DNA of 60,079 nucleotides from Dactylosporangium sucinum (GCF_014647515.1 NZ_BMPI01000021.1:43951-104029); one strand, 5' to 3'. Counted from the first letter of the stretch, positions 7,504-19,676 are shown. The notes: generated from the letters alone by a model not told the origin. Translations and numbers: made by a program.

Positions 7504-8961
7504 GTGGGCAGGGTGAACCCAGCGCCGGACGAGGCCGAAACCCTACGAGCCCTGCAACAACACCGGCCCGAGCTCGCCGACGCCTACACCGCCGCGCTAC
7601 CCGCCGCCCGCGCCGCCGTCCTGCACCGGCTCTGGGGCGCACTCTGGCGCGAAAACCTCGTCGACCGCCGCCGCCTCGGCGGCCGCGAACCCGCCCCGTT
7701 CCACCACGACACCGCCACCACCGCCGTGCTCGACGGCAACACCCACCACCACCCGGCGCGACTCGCCGAAGCCGCCGGCCTCGGACCGCACACCGCACGG
7801 CTCGTGCGGGAGCTCGACAACAGCGTCGCCAACCTCGCCCTGGCCTACGCCAACCCACCAGCCGGCCCACCGGCCGCCAACACCGCCACCACACTCGTCG
7901 ACGCCGAACAGAGCATCCTCGACGGCCACCCCCTGCACCCCTGCTGCCGCACCCGCATCGGCATGGACACCCTCGACGTCCTGCGATACGCACCCGAACA
8001 CCGGCCCACCGTCCAGCTCGCCGTCGTCGCCGTCGACCCCGCCCGCTGGCACACCGGCGGCACACCCCGCCCACCACGCCTGCCCGTCCACCCCTGGCAG
8101 CTGCCCCGCGCCCTCGCCACCGGCCTCGTCACCGACACCGGCCGGCGGGTCGCCGCCCACCCCCTCATGTCGCTGCGGACCCTCGCGTTCGCCGACGATC
8201 CCGCAGTACACCTGAAAACCGCGGTCGAGGTGCAGATGACCAGCGCCGTGCGCACCCTGTCGCCGGCCGCCATCCACAACGGGCCCCTCGCGTCCACCCT
8301 CGTCACCCAGCTCGCGGCCCGCACCGACGGACTCACCGTCCTGCGCGAGACGACCGCCGCCACCGTCCTCGACGACCACGGCCACCCGCAACGCACCCTC
8401 GGCGCCGTCTGGCGCGAAGCCCCACCCCCGCACGCCACCGTCCTGCCGCTCGCCGCCCTGCCCGGCCGGCCCGACCTGCTCACCCCGGCGTTCTTCACCC
8501 AGCTCACCGACCTGCTGCTCCCGCCGCTGCTCACCCTCCTGCACGCCGGCGTCGCCCTCGAGGCCCACGGCCAGAACACCCTCGTCCACATCACCGGCGG
8601 CCGCCCCGCCCGGATCTACTACCGCGACCTCGGCGGCCTCCACGTCCACCCCGCACGGCTCGCCACCGCCGGCATCGACATGCCACCCCTCATCGGCGCC
8701 CTACCCACCGGCGACGACGACGCCCTGCGCACCAAACTCCTCGCCGCCGCGTTCAGCACCGTCCTCGCCGGCCTCGTCGCCGCCCTCGGCGACAACCGGC
8801 TCTGGGACCACGTCGCCGCCACCGTCCGCAGCCACGCCGGCCGGCACGACGCCACCGCCATCCTCACCCGGGACTGGCCACTCAAAGCCACCACCGCCAT
8901 GCGCCTCGCCGACGACCCGCTCGAGGACCGCTGGTGCACGATCCCCAACCCGCTGACCTGA
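7504..8961 (+). CDS. NIS siderophore synthetase, IucA/IucC family
   Basis: This 485-residue enzyme should join a carboxylic acid such as citrate to an amine or hydroxyl group using ATP, without an NRPS. Hallmarks are GHPLHPCCRTRIG at 141-153, HPWQ at 196-199, KTAVEVQMTSAVRTLS at 238-253, EAHGQNTL at 353-360 and YYRDLGG at 372-378, in the family order. NIS synthetases are usually about 580-620 residues, so this is a short form, although both catalytic halves are present. GTG 7504 is chosen because AGGAAG in repeat copy A is correctly spaced; GTG 7513 is possible. It converges with a second NIS-type gene, leaving one base between them. Confidence 0.9.
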   Translation: MGRVNPAPDEAETLRALQQHRPELADAYTAALPAARAAVLHRLWGALWRENLVDRRRLGGREPAPFHHDTATTAVLDGNTHHHPARLAEAAGLGPHTARLVRELDNSVANLALAYANPPAGPPAANTATTLVDAEQSILDGHPLHPCCRTRIGMDTLDVLRYAPEHRPTVQLAVVAVDPARWHTGGTPRPPRLPVHPWQLPRALATGLVTDTGRRVAAHPLMSLRTLAFADDPAVHLKTAVEVQMTSAVRTLSPAAIHNGPLASTLVTQLAARTDGLTVLRETTAATVLDDHGHPQRTLGAVWREAPPPHATVLPLAALPGRPDLLTPAFFTQLTDLLLPPLLTLLHAGVALEAHGQNTLVHITGGRPARIYYRDLGGLHVHPARLATAGIDMPPLIGALPTGDDDALRTKLLAAAFSTVLAGLVAALGDNRLWDHVAATVRSHAGRHDATAILTRDWPLKATTAMRLADDPLEDRWCTIPNPLT

Positions 8962-8962
8962 C

Positions 8963-10192
8963 CTACCGCCACACCGGGGCGCGGCCCGTGTCGACCAACT
9001 TCCAGTCGCCGTTGTCGTACAGCGTGTTGTCGTAGTAGAACACCGTCGGCGGCAACAACTCACCCGCCGTGAACGCCGCCCGCGCCGCCGCGTGCAGCAC
9101 CCCCTCGTCCACACCCAGCCGGTCACGAGCCGCCGCCGCCACATACGACAAGGCGTGATGGCCCATGAAACTGTCGTACGTCAGGCTGAACACCTCGTCC
9201 GCCGAGAACGCCACATCCCGCGGGATCACGTTCGCCGGCGGCAACGGCCCCGCCAACCCCGCCCGCGCCCGCAGCGCACTGTCCACGTAGATCGCGCAGT
9301 CGCGGTACAACACCCTGGTCTCCTTCGAAACCGGGTCGAACGCGAACAGCGTGTTCTGCCCGTGCGTCTCCAGCGGGCAACCCGTCCGCCAGGCCACCGA
9401 CGCCCACAACCGCACCATCGGCACCACGATCCGCTCCGCCACGAACACCGCCGGATCGTCCGGCCACGCCGCCACCAGCTGCTCCAGCAACGTCGGGTCG
9501 CCCGGCGCCCGCAGATCCCCGCCATACAGCGCGAACAACGGCACCGTGAACGCCGGCGCCGCCGCCAACGGCCGCGCCGCCCGCACCAGAAACCCCCACG
9601 CCTCCGGCGACTCCGCCGGCCCGAACCAGCCCCCACCCACCTCCGGCAACACCGGCGCACCGACCCGCACCAGCTCGTCCGACACCCACAGCTGCAACTC
9701 GATCACCGGCCGCCGCAACCGGCGCGTGAACCGCGACAACCGCCGCGGATAATGCAGCTTCACGAAATGCGGCGCGACCGCCACACCGTCGCACTCCACC
9801 ACGAACACCGTCCGGGCGTTCGCCGACGGCACCACCGTCAGCTCCGGACCCCGCTCACACCCGAGCAGCTCCGCCCGCCCCACCAGCCCCGGATGATCCA
9901 GCGCATTCGGATGTACCGGCACGAGCACCCCGTCCGGCCCCGAATACAGCCCGTGCAGCTCCGACGCCACCCCCGAGCGCAGATAGCCACCCAACGACGC
10001 CGGCACCCGGAACGTCGGCAGCCGGAACGACGCCAGCCCCCGCTGCGGATGGAACTCCTCGGCAATGTCGAGATCAGCGGCATAGGGACTGTACGTGCGG
10101 GTGCCGACACCGAGATACCGTTCCGCGTACTGCCACAACGCGATCGGATCGCGGTCGACAACCCGGTCATCAAGGTCGGCCTGCAGACGCAT
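8963..10192 (-). CDS. Second IucA/IucC-type siderophore synthetase, short form
   Basis: The 409-residue protein shares the NIS core: VPVHPNAL at 91-98, VKLHYPRRLSR at 144-154, ETHGQNTL at 275-282 and LYRDCAIYVD at 295-304. It lacks part of the usual N-terminal region. ATG 10192 has no strong binding site; a TAGGCT eight bases upstream may be a -10 for a near-leaderless transcript. It is divergent from the PLP decarboxylase across 55 bases, so one control region could serve both. With the neighbouring synthetase it could carry out the two successive condensations of a citrate-amine siderophore. The substrate order cannot be read from the sequence. Confidence 0.85.
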   Translation of the reverse strand: MRLQADLDDRVVDRDPIALWQYAERYLGVGTRTYSPYAADLDIAEEFHPQRGLASFRLPTFRVPASLGGYLRSGVASELHGLYSGPDGVLVPVHPNALDHPGLVGRAELLGCERGPELTVVPSANARTVFVVECDGVAVAPHFVKLHYPRRLSRFTRRLRRPVIELQLWVSDELVRVGAPVLPEVGGGWFGPAESPEAWGFLVRAARPLAAAPAFTVPLFALYGGDLRAPGDPTLLEQLVAAWPDDPAVFVAERIVVPMVRLWASVAWRTGCPLETHGQNTLFAFDPVSKETRVLYRDCAIYVDSALRARAGLAGPLPPANVIPRDVAFSADEVFSLTYDSFMGHHALSYVAAAARDRLGVDEGVLHAAARAAFTAGELLPPTVFYYDNTLYDNGDWKLVDTGRAPVWR

Positions 10193-10247
10193 CGCGCAAG
10201 AGCCTACTGCCCGAAACCCGGCAAACAGAACGGAGCCCCACACCGCC

Positions 10248-11393
10248 GTGGTGCGACTTCCCCCACGTGTGGCCCACGCCGTGCGCACCGGCCCCCGCCC
10301 CGCCTACGTCTACGACCTCGCCACCGTCCGCGACAACATCACCGCGCTGCGCGCCGCCCTGCCCGCCGGGACGCTCATCGCCTACGCGCTGAAAGCCAAC
10401 GGCAACGACACCCTCCTGCGCGGCGTGCTGCGCTGGACCGACGGGCTCGAGGCCGCCTCCGGCGCCGAACTCACCGCCGCCGTCACCGCCGGGTCACCGT
10501 TCACGCTGCTCAGCGGACCGGCGAAAACCGACGACGACCTGCGGGCCGCCGCCGCAGCCGGCGCCGTCATCAACGCCGAAAGCCTCCACGAACTGCGCCG
10601 CATCGCCCACGTCGCGCCCGGCGCCCGCATCTGCCTCCGCGTCAACCGCACCCACCCCGCCCTGCCCGGCACCCACCGCATGAGCGGCGCACCGACCCAG
10701 TTCGGCATCGCCGAACCGCAGCTCGCCGCCGCCGTCGCGCTCGCCGCCCGCCTCGACGTCGCCGGGTTCCACCTGCACGCCGTGTCGAACAACCTCGACG
10801 CCGCCGCGCACGCCGCGTTCATCACCGACGCCGTCGAATGGGCCCAGCACACCGCCGACACACACGGGATACCACTGCAACTCATCAACGTCGGAGGAGG
10901 CTTCGGCGTCGACGTCACCGGCGCCACCACGTTCGACCTCGACACCCTCGCCGCCGGGCTCCACGGCCTCCACCTGCCCGCCGGGTCACGCCTCGTCGTC
11001 GAACCCGGACGGTACGTCGCCGCCACAGCCGGCTGGTACGCCGCCGACGTCACCGACGTCAAACACAGCCACGGCCGCTGGTTCGCCGTCATCCGCGGCG
11101 GCACCCACCACTTCCGGCTACCCGCCTCCTGGAACTACAGCCACCCCTTCACCGTCCTGCCCGTCGACCACTGGCCGTACCCATTCGACCGGCCCACCGT
11201 CACCGGCGCACCCGTCGACGTCGCCGGCGAACAATGCAACCCCCGCGACATCCTCGCCCGCGACGCACAGCCCACCACCGTCCGCGCCGGCGACATCCTC
11301 GTCTTCCCCAACACCGGCGCCTACGGATGGGAAGTCGCCCACCACGACTTCCTGCGCCTCGCCCACCCCACCTTCACCGTGCTGGACTGCTGA
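10248..11393 (+). CDS. PLP-dependent decarboxylase, alanine-racemase fold
   Basis: The 381-residue protein is a fold-type III amino-acid decarboxylase, as in DAP, ornithine and arginine decarboxylases and SbnH of staphyloferrin B synthesis. Lys49 in AYALKANGND should bind PLP. FHLHAV, NVGGGFG and EPGRYV follow as in the family, and Cys330 in EQCNPRDI matches the catalytic cysteine region. It probably makes the amine, or trims a precursor, for the adjacent NIS synthetases. The start is uncertain: GTG 10248 or 10251 fits homology, with GGAG some 12 bases upstream. Its end overlaps def by 20 bases. Confidence 0.87.
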   Translation: MVRLPPRVAHAVRTGPRPAYVYDLATVRDNITALRAALPAGTLIAYALKANGNDTLLRGVLRWTDGLEAASGAELTAAVTAGSPFTLLSGPAKTDDDLRAAAAAGAVINAESLHELRRIAHVAPGARICLRVNRTHPALPGTHRMSGAPTQFGIAEPQLAAAVALAARLDVAGFHLHAVSNNLDAAAHAAFITDAVEWAQHTADTHGIPLQLINVGGGFGVDVTGATTFDLDTLAAGLHGLHLPAGSRLVVEPGRYVAATAGWYAADVTDVKHSHGRWFAVIRGGTHHFRLPASWNYSHPFTVLPVDHWPYPFDRPTVTGAPVDVAGEQCNPRDILARDAQPTTVRAGDILVFPNTGAYGWEVAHHDFLRLAHPTFTVLDC

Positions 11394-11874
11394 ACGCCGC
11401 CCGCACCGCCCGCAACGCCTGCCGCCGCGCGTCACCCCGCAACGTGTCGATATACAGCCGCCCGTCCAGATGGTCGACCTCGTGCTGGAACGCCCGCGCC
11501 AACAACCCCGTCCCCGTCACCCGGATCGGCTCACCCCGCTCGTTGACACCCTCCACCGTCGCCTCCATCGCCCGCGGCGTCGGGAACGCCAACCCCGGAA
11601 TCGACAGACAACCCTCCTCACCGTCCTGCTCCCCCGCCAGATGCACGATCCGCGGATTCACCACATAACCCACCACCCGGTTCGCCCCATACGCGAACAC
11701 CCGCGCCGACACCCCGATCTGCGGCGCCGCCACCCCCGCCCGCCCAGGCTCACCCGTCAACGTGTCGAGCAGGTCCTCCACCAGCCCCGACAGCTCGGCA
11801 TCGAACGAAGTCACAGTCTCGGCCGGCGTGCGCAACACCGGATCGCCCAGCCGGCGGATCGAACGGATCGTCAC
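11374..11874 (-). CDS. def: Peptide deformylase
   Basis: The 166-residue enzyme removes the formyl group from new protein N-termini. All three motifs are intact: GVAAPQIG at 47-54, EEGCLSIPG at 86-94 with metal ligand Cys89, and QHEVDHLDG at 130-138 with two His ligands and catalytic Glu. The length is slightly short, without the C-terminal helix of the E. coli enzyme. The GTG start is seven bases after a TACCCT -10 box, so the transcript is probably leaderless. It is convergent with the decarboxylase. It may be a second def copy in the genome; this cannot be told from here. Confidence 0.96.
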   Translation of the reverse strand: MTIRSIRRLGDPVLRTPAETVTSFDAELSGLVEDLLDTLTGEPGRAGVAAPQIGVSARVFAYGANRVVGYVVNPRIVHLAGEQDGEEGCLSIPGLAFPTPRAMEATVEGVNERGEPIRVTGTGLLARAFQHEVDHLDGRLYIDTLRGDARRQALRAVRAAFSSPAR

Positions 11875-11881
11875 ACGTCAC

Positions 11882-11887
11882 AGGGTA
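11882..11887 (-). promoter_or_regulatory. -10 box of def, leaderless
   Basis: TACCCT on the minus strand, seven bases before GTG 11874. Confidence 0.55.
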
Positions 11888-11959
11888 CTTCGGGGCGAAA
11901 CAAACCCGGCTTGACGAGGGCCTACACTGGGCCGACTTCCCACCCCCGGAGGCACACCC

Positions 11960-13747
11960 ATGGCCTACACGGCCGAGAGGGCAGACGTGCGGTCACACCG
12001 CCGCGGCCCAGCTCAGCGCCGATTCACGCTCACCCCGTGGATCATCGGCGGACTCGTCGTCGTGCTCGTCGGCGCCGGCGCCTTCGTCGCCTGGAACAAG
12101 CTCGTCGCCAACGCCTGCTCCGGCAACGTCACCGCCACCATCGTCGCGTCCCCGAGCACCGCCACCCTCCTCGAGGGCCTCGCCACCAAATGGGAAGCCA
12201 CCGACCCGGCCGTCGCCGGGCAATGCGCCCACGTCAGCATCACCGGCCGCGAGACCGCCGTCATGGCCCAGGCCCTCGGCACCGAATGGGACAACAAGAC
12301 CGGAACCCCACCCGACGTCTGGGTCCCCGACTCCACCGCCTGGGTCCGCCGCGCCTCCACCGCCGCCATCGCCGAGCGCATGATGCCCGACCTGCAGCCC
12401 AGCCTCGCCCGCACCCCCTCCGTCCTCGCCATGCCCAAACCCATGGCCGAGGCCCTCGGCTGGCCCGCCGACGAACTGTCCTGGCAGGACCTCATCAACA
12501 CCGTCGCCGCCGACCCCGCCGGCTGGTCCAAATACAACAAACCCGACTGGGGCGCCTTCAAGTTCGGCATGACCGACCCGCTGCAGTCCACCAGCGGCCT
12601 GCTCGCCCTCATGGCCATCCTCGACGGCAACGACGACGGCGAAGTCACCCCCGACGAACAGGCCACCCTCGCCAAGCTCAAGCAGCAACGCGCCGTCTAC
12701 ACCAACACCACCGCCCAACTCCTCGACGGCCTCAGCCAGGCCGACAAGCAGGACAGCGCACTGCAGTACGTCTCCGCGTTCCCCGCCCTCGAACAGGACG
12801 TCCTCACCTACAACAAGGCCAACCCCAAGGTCCCCCTCGTCGCCGTCTACCCCTCCAACGGCAGCGCCGACGCCGACAACCCCTACCTCGTCCTCGAAGC
12901 CCCCTGGGCCCAGAAGGACAAGCAGGACGTCGCCAAGGCCTTCCTCACCTACCTGCGCGGCCCCGACGGCCGCCAGGTCTTCCTCGACGCCGGCTTCCGC
13001 GACCCCAACCGCGCCGCCGGCACCCCCCTCACCGGCAACGCCGCCTTCAGCGCAAAAATCAAGACCGTACCGCGCGCCGTCCTGCTCCCCGAGTCCGTCA
13101 AACAGTCCATGGACTCCTGGACCGCCCTCACCCGCCCCACCAACCTCCTGCTCGTCCTCGACGTCTCCGGCTCCATGGGCGAACAGGTCCCCGGCACCGG
13201 CAAGACCCGCATGCAACTGGCCAAAGAAGCCGCCCGCAGCGCCGTCCAGCTCTTCGACGGCGAGGTCGCCGCCGGCCTGTGGGTCTTCTCCACCAAACAG
13301 AACGGCGTCCAGGACTACAAGCCGCTCATCCCCATCGGCCGCATCGCCGACCAGGTCGCCGGCAAACCCCGCCGCGACCAGATGATCGCCGCCATCGACA
13401 AGCTCACCCCCGTCGGCGACACCGGCCTCTACGACACCGCCGCCGCCGCCCAGCAGGCCGTCGTCGAGGCCTACAAGCCCGGCGCCACCAACATCGTCGT
13501 CCTCATGACCGACGGCAAGAACGACGACAGCACCGGCGGCCTCACCCTCGACGCCCTGCGCACCAAGCTGCAGGCCAACGCCGCCAGCGACAAGAAGGTC
13601 CCCGTCGTCACCGTCGGCTACGGCAACGACGCCGACTTCGCCGCCCTCCAGGAGATCTCCCGCGTCAGCGGCGGCACCCTGTACACCTCCAAGACCGCGT
13701 TCGACATCAACGAGGTCCTCATGACCGCCATCTTCGGCAAGGTCTGA
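11960..13747 (+). CDS. Membrane-anchored solute-binding plus VWA domain protein
   Basis: The 595-residue protein has a basic N-terminus, one membrane anchor at about 27-45, and then an extracytoplasmic ABC-type solute-binding fold at about 55-380. A C-terminal von Willebrand factor A domain at about 395-590 has the metal site DVSGS at 401-405 and later MTDG. The anchor plus binding domain suggests it senses or presents something outside the cell, and the VWA domain usually mediates protein contact through a metal ion. No transporter genes adjoin it, so it is not a normal transport receptor. GGAGG stands eight bases before the ATG. The alpha/beta hydrolase follows after 23 bases. Confidence 0.88.
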   Translation: MAYTAERADVRSHRRGPAQRRFTLTPWIIGGLVVVLVGAGAFVAWNKLVANACSGNVTATIVASPSTATLLEGLATKWEATDPAVAGQCAHVSITGRETAVMAQALGTEWDNKTGTPPDVWVPDSTAWVRRASTAAIAERMMPDLQPSLARTPSVLAMPKPMAEALGWPADELSWQDLINTVAADPAGWSKYNKPDWGAFKFGMTDPLQSTSGLLALMAILDGNDDGEVTPDEQATLAKLKQQRAVYTNTTAQLLDGLSQADKQDSALQYVSAFPALEQDVLTYNKANPKVPLVAVYPSNGSADADNPYLVLEAPWAQKDKQDVAKAFLTYLRGPDGRQVFLDAGFRDPNRAAGTPLTGNAAFSAKIKTVPRAVLLPESVKQSMDSWTALTRPTNLLLVLDVSGSMGEQVPGTGKTRMQLAKEAARSAVQLFDGEVAAGLWVFSTKQNGVQDYKPLIPIGRIADQVAGKPRRDQMIAAIDKLTPVGDTGLYDTAAAAQQAVVEAYKPGATNIVVLMTDGKNDDSTGGLTLDALRTKLQANAASDKKVPVVTVGYGNDADFAALQEISRVSGGTLYTSKTAFDINEVLMTAIFGKV

Positions 13748-13757
13748 CGCACACCCG

Positions 13758-13763
13758 TACGGT
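13758..13763 (+). promoter_or_regulatory. Possible -10 box of the alpha/beta hydrolase
   Basis: TACGGT, seven bases before ATG 13771. The gene may also be read from the upstream VWA transcript, since GGTGG lies between. Confidence 0.4.
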
Positions 13764-13770
13764 GGTGGGC

Positions 13771-14610
13771 ATGCTCGTCTCGCCCACCACCGGCGTATCC
13801 CTGCGCGTCGAGACCCACGGCACCCCGACCGACCCGCCGATCCTGCTCATCAGCGGCGCCGCCGCCTCCATGGACTGGTGGGAACCGGCCTTCTGCGACC
13901 GGCTGGCGTCCCGCGGCCGCCTGGTCATCCGCTACGACCACCGCGACACCGGCGAGTCCACCTCCTATCCCGCCGGCGCCCCCGCCTACCAGGGCCACGA
14001 CCTGTGCACCGACGCCCTGGCCGTCGCCGCCGCCTGCGCCGCCTCCCCGGTACACCTGGCCGGCGTCTCGATGGGCGGCGGCATCGCCCAGCGCATCGCC
14101 GCCGAACACCCCACGCTGGTGGCGTCCCTGACCCTGATCGCCACCAGCCCCATCGCCCCGGCCGGCCCGCTACCACCCCCGGCGCCGCGCATCGCGGCGC
14201 TGTTCTCGGACCCCCCACCGCCCCCGGACTGGACCAACCGCGACGAGGCCATCGCCCGCCTGGTGGCCGACGACGCACTGTTCGGCGGCGACCTCCCCCA
14301 GGACGAGGCGTCGATCCGCGCGGTGGCCACCCTCGTCTACGACCGCACCCGCGACCTGGCCGCCAGCAACACCAACCACTGGCTGCTCGACGACGACACC
14401 CCGTTCACGGGCACGATGTCGGACATCAAGGCCCCGACGCTGGTCCTGCACGGCACCGCCGACCCGCTGTTCCCGTACCCGCACGGCGAGGCGCTGGCCG
14501 CCGCCATCCCCGGCGCCCGCCTGGTACCGCTGCCGGGCATGGGCCACCAGTTCCCGCCGAGGCCACTGTGGGACACGACCATCGACGAACTCGTGGCCAT
14601 CTCGTCCTAG
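13771..14610 (+). CDS. Alpha/beta hydrolase
   Basis: The 279-residue protein has the alpha/beta hydrolase core: oxyanion region LLISGAAASMDWW near 30, YDHRDTGES near 57, nucleophile elbow GVSMGGG near 95, acid in HGTADPLFPY and catalytic His in GMGHQFPP near the end. This pattern is closest to esterases and to aclacinomycin methylesterase (RdmC)-like hydrolases. No substrate is suggested by neighbours. The stop is followed within 15 bases by repeat copy B, whose first hairpin may act as a terminator. Confidence 0.87.
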   Translation: MLVSPTTGVSLRVETHGTPTDPPILLISGAAASMDWWEPAFCDRLASRGRLVIRYDHRDTGESTSYPAGAPAYQGHDLCTDALAVAAACAASPVHLAGVSMGGGIAQRIAAEHPTLVASLTLIATSPIAPAGPLPPPAPRIAALFSDPPPPPDWTNRDEAIARLVADDALFGGDLPQDEASIRAVATLVYDRTRDLAASNTNHWLLDDDTPFTGTMSDIKAPTLVLHGTADPLFPYPHGEALAAAIPGARLVPLPGMGHQFPPRPLWDTTIDELVAISS

Positions 14611-14622
14611 CCGCCCGGCCCC

Positions 14623-14695
14623 GCCCTGTCGCAGACAGGGCCTTTTGCAGGCGTGGCGCCAGCCACGTCCCGTAAGGCATCCTAGGAAGCTAGGA
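14623..14695 (+). repeat. Three-hairpin repeat, copy B
   Basis: Hairpin 1 CCCTGTC-GCA-GACAGGG (14624-14640), hairpin 2 CGTGGC-GCCA-GCCACG (14652-14667), hairpin 3 TCCTAG-GAAG-CTAGGA (14680-14695). Loops differ from copy A while stems are kept. The linker between hairpins 1 and 2 contains TTTT, so hairpin 1 could end transcription of the hydrolase. Confidence 0.82.
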
Positions 14696-14791
14696 ATGAA
14701 CCTCAAGCGGGTCCTTCAGCCGCCCGGCAGTGGCCCTTCAGCCGACGGTTCGGAGCGCCGAAGGCTCGACGCCGCGCTCCTCGGCCGCGCG

Positions 14792-14851
14792 GTTCATGAT
14801 CGCGGACGTTGTTGTGTCACCGGCGATACAAGAACGTCCGCGATCATGAAC
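14792..14851. repeat. 60-base near-perfect palindrome
   Basis: The outer arms GTTCATGATCGCGGACGTT (14792-14810) and its exact complement (14833-14851) are 19 bp. After one mismatch they continue with TTGTGTC/GATACAA (one G-T pair) around a six-base loop ACCGGC. A further GCGC/GCGC pairing lies outside a one-base bulge. No gene is within it. It looks like a mobile palindromic repeat (MITE or REP type) or a strong processed hairpin; which one is open. Confidence 0.85.
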
Positions 14852-14974
14852 GCGCCTGCTGGAGGGCGGACGTCTGACGCACGGGGCCTTGCCGCTCCGA
14901 GGCGTACTCGCCGACGCCGCCAACCCGGGCGAGCCGGCGGCGTGCGGTTGCCCGGCCGGGGATGAGGATGCGGG

Positions 14975-14980
14975 TAGGGT
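14975..14980 (+). promoter_or_regulatory. -10 box of the SNF2 helicase gene, leaderless
   Basis: TAGGGT, seven bases before GTG 14988. The same hexamer and spacing recur before nth. Confidence 0.55.
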
Positions 14981-14987
14981 CGTTCCG

Positions 14988-18765
<3,778 letters not shown>

Positions 18766-18773
<8 letters not shown>

Positions 18774-19518
18774 GTCGATCCATGCGACGAGCTGGTCCCA
18801 CCAGTTCCTGACCATGCTCGAATCGTTGCGGATGGGTACGACATTTCAGCAGGGCCGCCGGTACGCCCGGGCGGGTCACGTACGCTCCGTCACCATCTCG
18901 ACGAGCATCGTCACGGCCCTGGTCGTCGACGAGGACGGCGAGACCTACCGGGCCCGCGTCGGGGTCCGCGCGTTCTCCGAGGCCGACTGGTCCAGGATCG
19001 AACGGGCCCTGGCCCGCGAGGCGTTCCACGTCGCGAAGCTGCTCGCCGGTCAGCTGCCCGACGACCTCGACGAGATCCTCGGCGGGTTCGGGCTGTCGCT
19101 GTTCCCGCAGAGCCTCGCCGACATCGTCCTGGACTGCTCCTGCCCCGGCTGGCAGAAGCCGTGCCGGCACCTCGCCGCCGCCTGCTACGTGCTCGCCGAG
19201 TCGTTCGACGCCGACCCGTTCGGGCTGCTCGCCTGGCGCGGCCGCGGCCGCGAGGAGCTCCTCGACCGCCTCCGCGAGCACCGGACGACCCCGGCCGACG
19301 ACAACCACGGCACCGCCGACGCGCCGCCGACGGGCGGCTTCTGGACCGCCGGCCCTAGGATGCCCGCTCCCGAGCCGCCCGTCGCCGGCGCCGTCCAGCG
19401 GCCGGACGCGCTGCTCGACCGGCTCGACCCGCTCCCGCTCACCGTCGGCCGGTTCGACGTCACCGATGTGCTACGCGCCGCATACCGGACACTCCCGGAC
19501 GGGTTGCCCGAGCGCTGA
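18766..19518 (+). CDS. SWIM zinc-finger protein, helicase partner
   Basis: The 250-residue protein has the SWIM motif CxC-x6-CxH at Cys124, Cys126, Cys133 and His135 within VLDCSCPGWQKPCRHLAAA. A helix about 10-45 (MLESLRMGTTFQQGRRYARAG) resembles the start of other SWIM proteins encoded next to SNF2 helicases. The C-terminal 80 residues are variable. Its ATG lies eight bases before the helicase stop, so translation is coupled. SWIM domains bind DNA or proteins; a shared role with the helicase in DNA processing is inferred from context. Confidence 0.9.
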
Positions 19519-19569
19519 CCCGTTCGGTACCGTCGGATCCCGTGGCGGCATGAACACCGCCACGGTCGT

Positions 19570-19668
19570 GGTCGAGAGGCGCTGCGACGGCCCCAGCCAA
19601 GAGGGCCGCCACGCTCGGCCAGGCGACCTACCTTGACCTCAAGGGCGCCTCCTGTCACCGGGAGGTGA
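19570..19668 (+). promoter_or_regulatory. S-adenosylhomocysteine (SAH) riboswitch
   Basis: P1 pairs GGTCG (19570-19574) with CGACC (19624-19628). The core CGAGAGGCGCTGCGACGG is close to the SAH consensus, followed by hairpin CGGCCC/GGGCCG and CCAGGC before P1 closes. Downstream are hairpin CCTTGA-CC-TCAAGG (19631-19644) and the pseudoknot strand GCGCCTC (19645-19651), exactly complementary to GAGGCGC (19576-19582). CCTCC (19648-19652) can instead pair with the ribosome site GGAGG (19661-19665). SAH binding should lock the pseudoknot and free this site, turning ahcY on. Confidence 0.94.
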
Positions 19669-19676
19669 CCTCAGGC

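Larger units (their letters stand above)
14611..14987. other. 377-base non-coding gap rich in hairpins
   Basis: Holds repeat copy B (14623-14695), a long near-perfect palindrome (14792-14851) and the promoter of the helicase gene. An 89-codon frame starting at 14696 crosses the palindrome and looks fortuitous. Confidence 0.6.

Noticed and set aside
14696..14965. An 89-codon frame with AGGAAG before its ATG, starting in the tail of repeat copy B.
   Set aside because: It runs through the long palindrome, is Arg/Gly/Pro-rich, and resembles no protein family; the ribosome-like site is simply part of the repeat.
19355..19366. CCTAGGATGCC in the SWIM gene, matching 11 bases of the reverse of the repeat tail.
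   Set aside because: It is inside a coding frame, lacks the flanking hairpins and is short enough to be chance.
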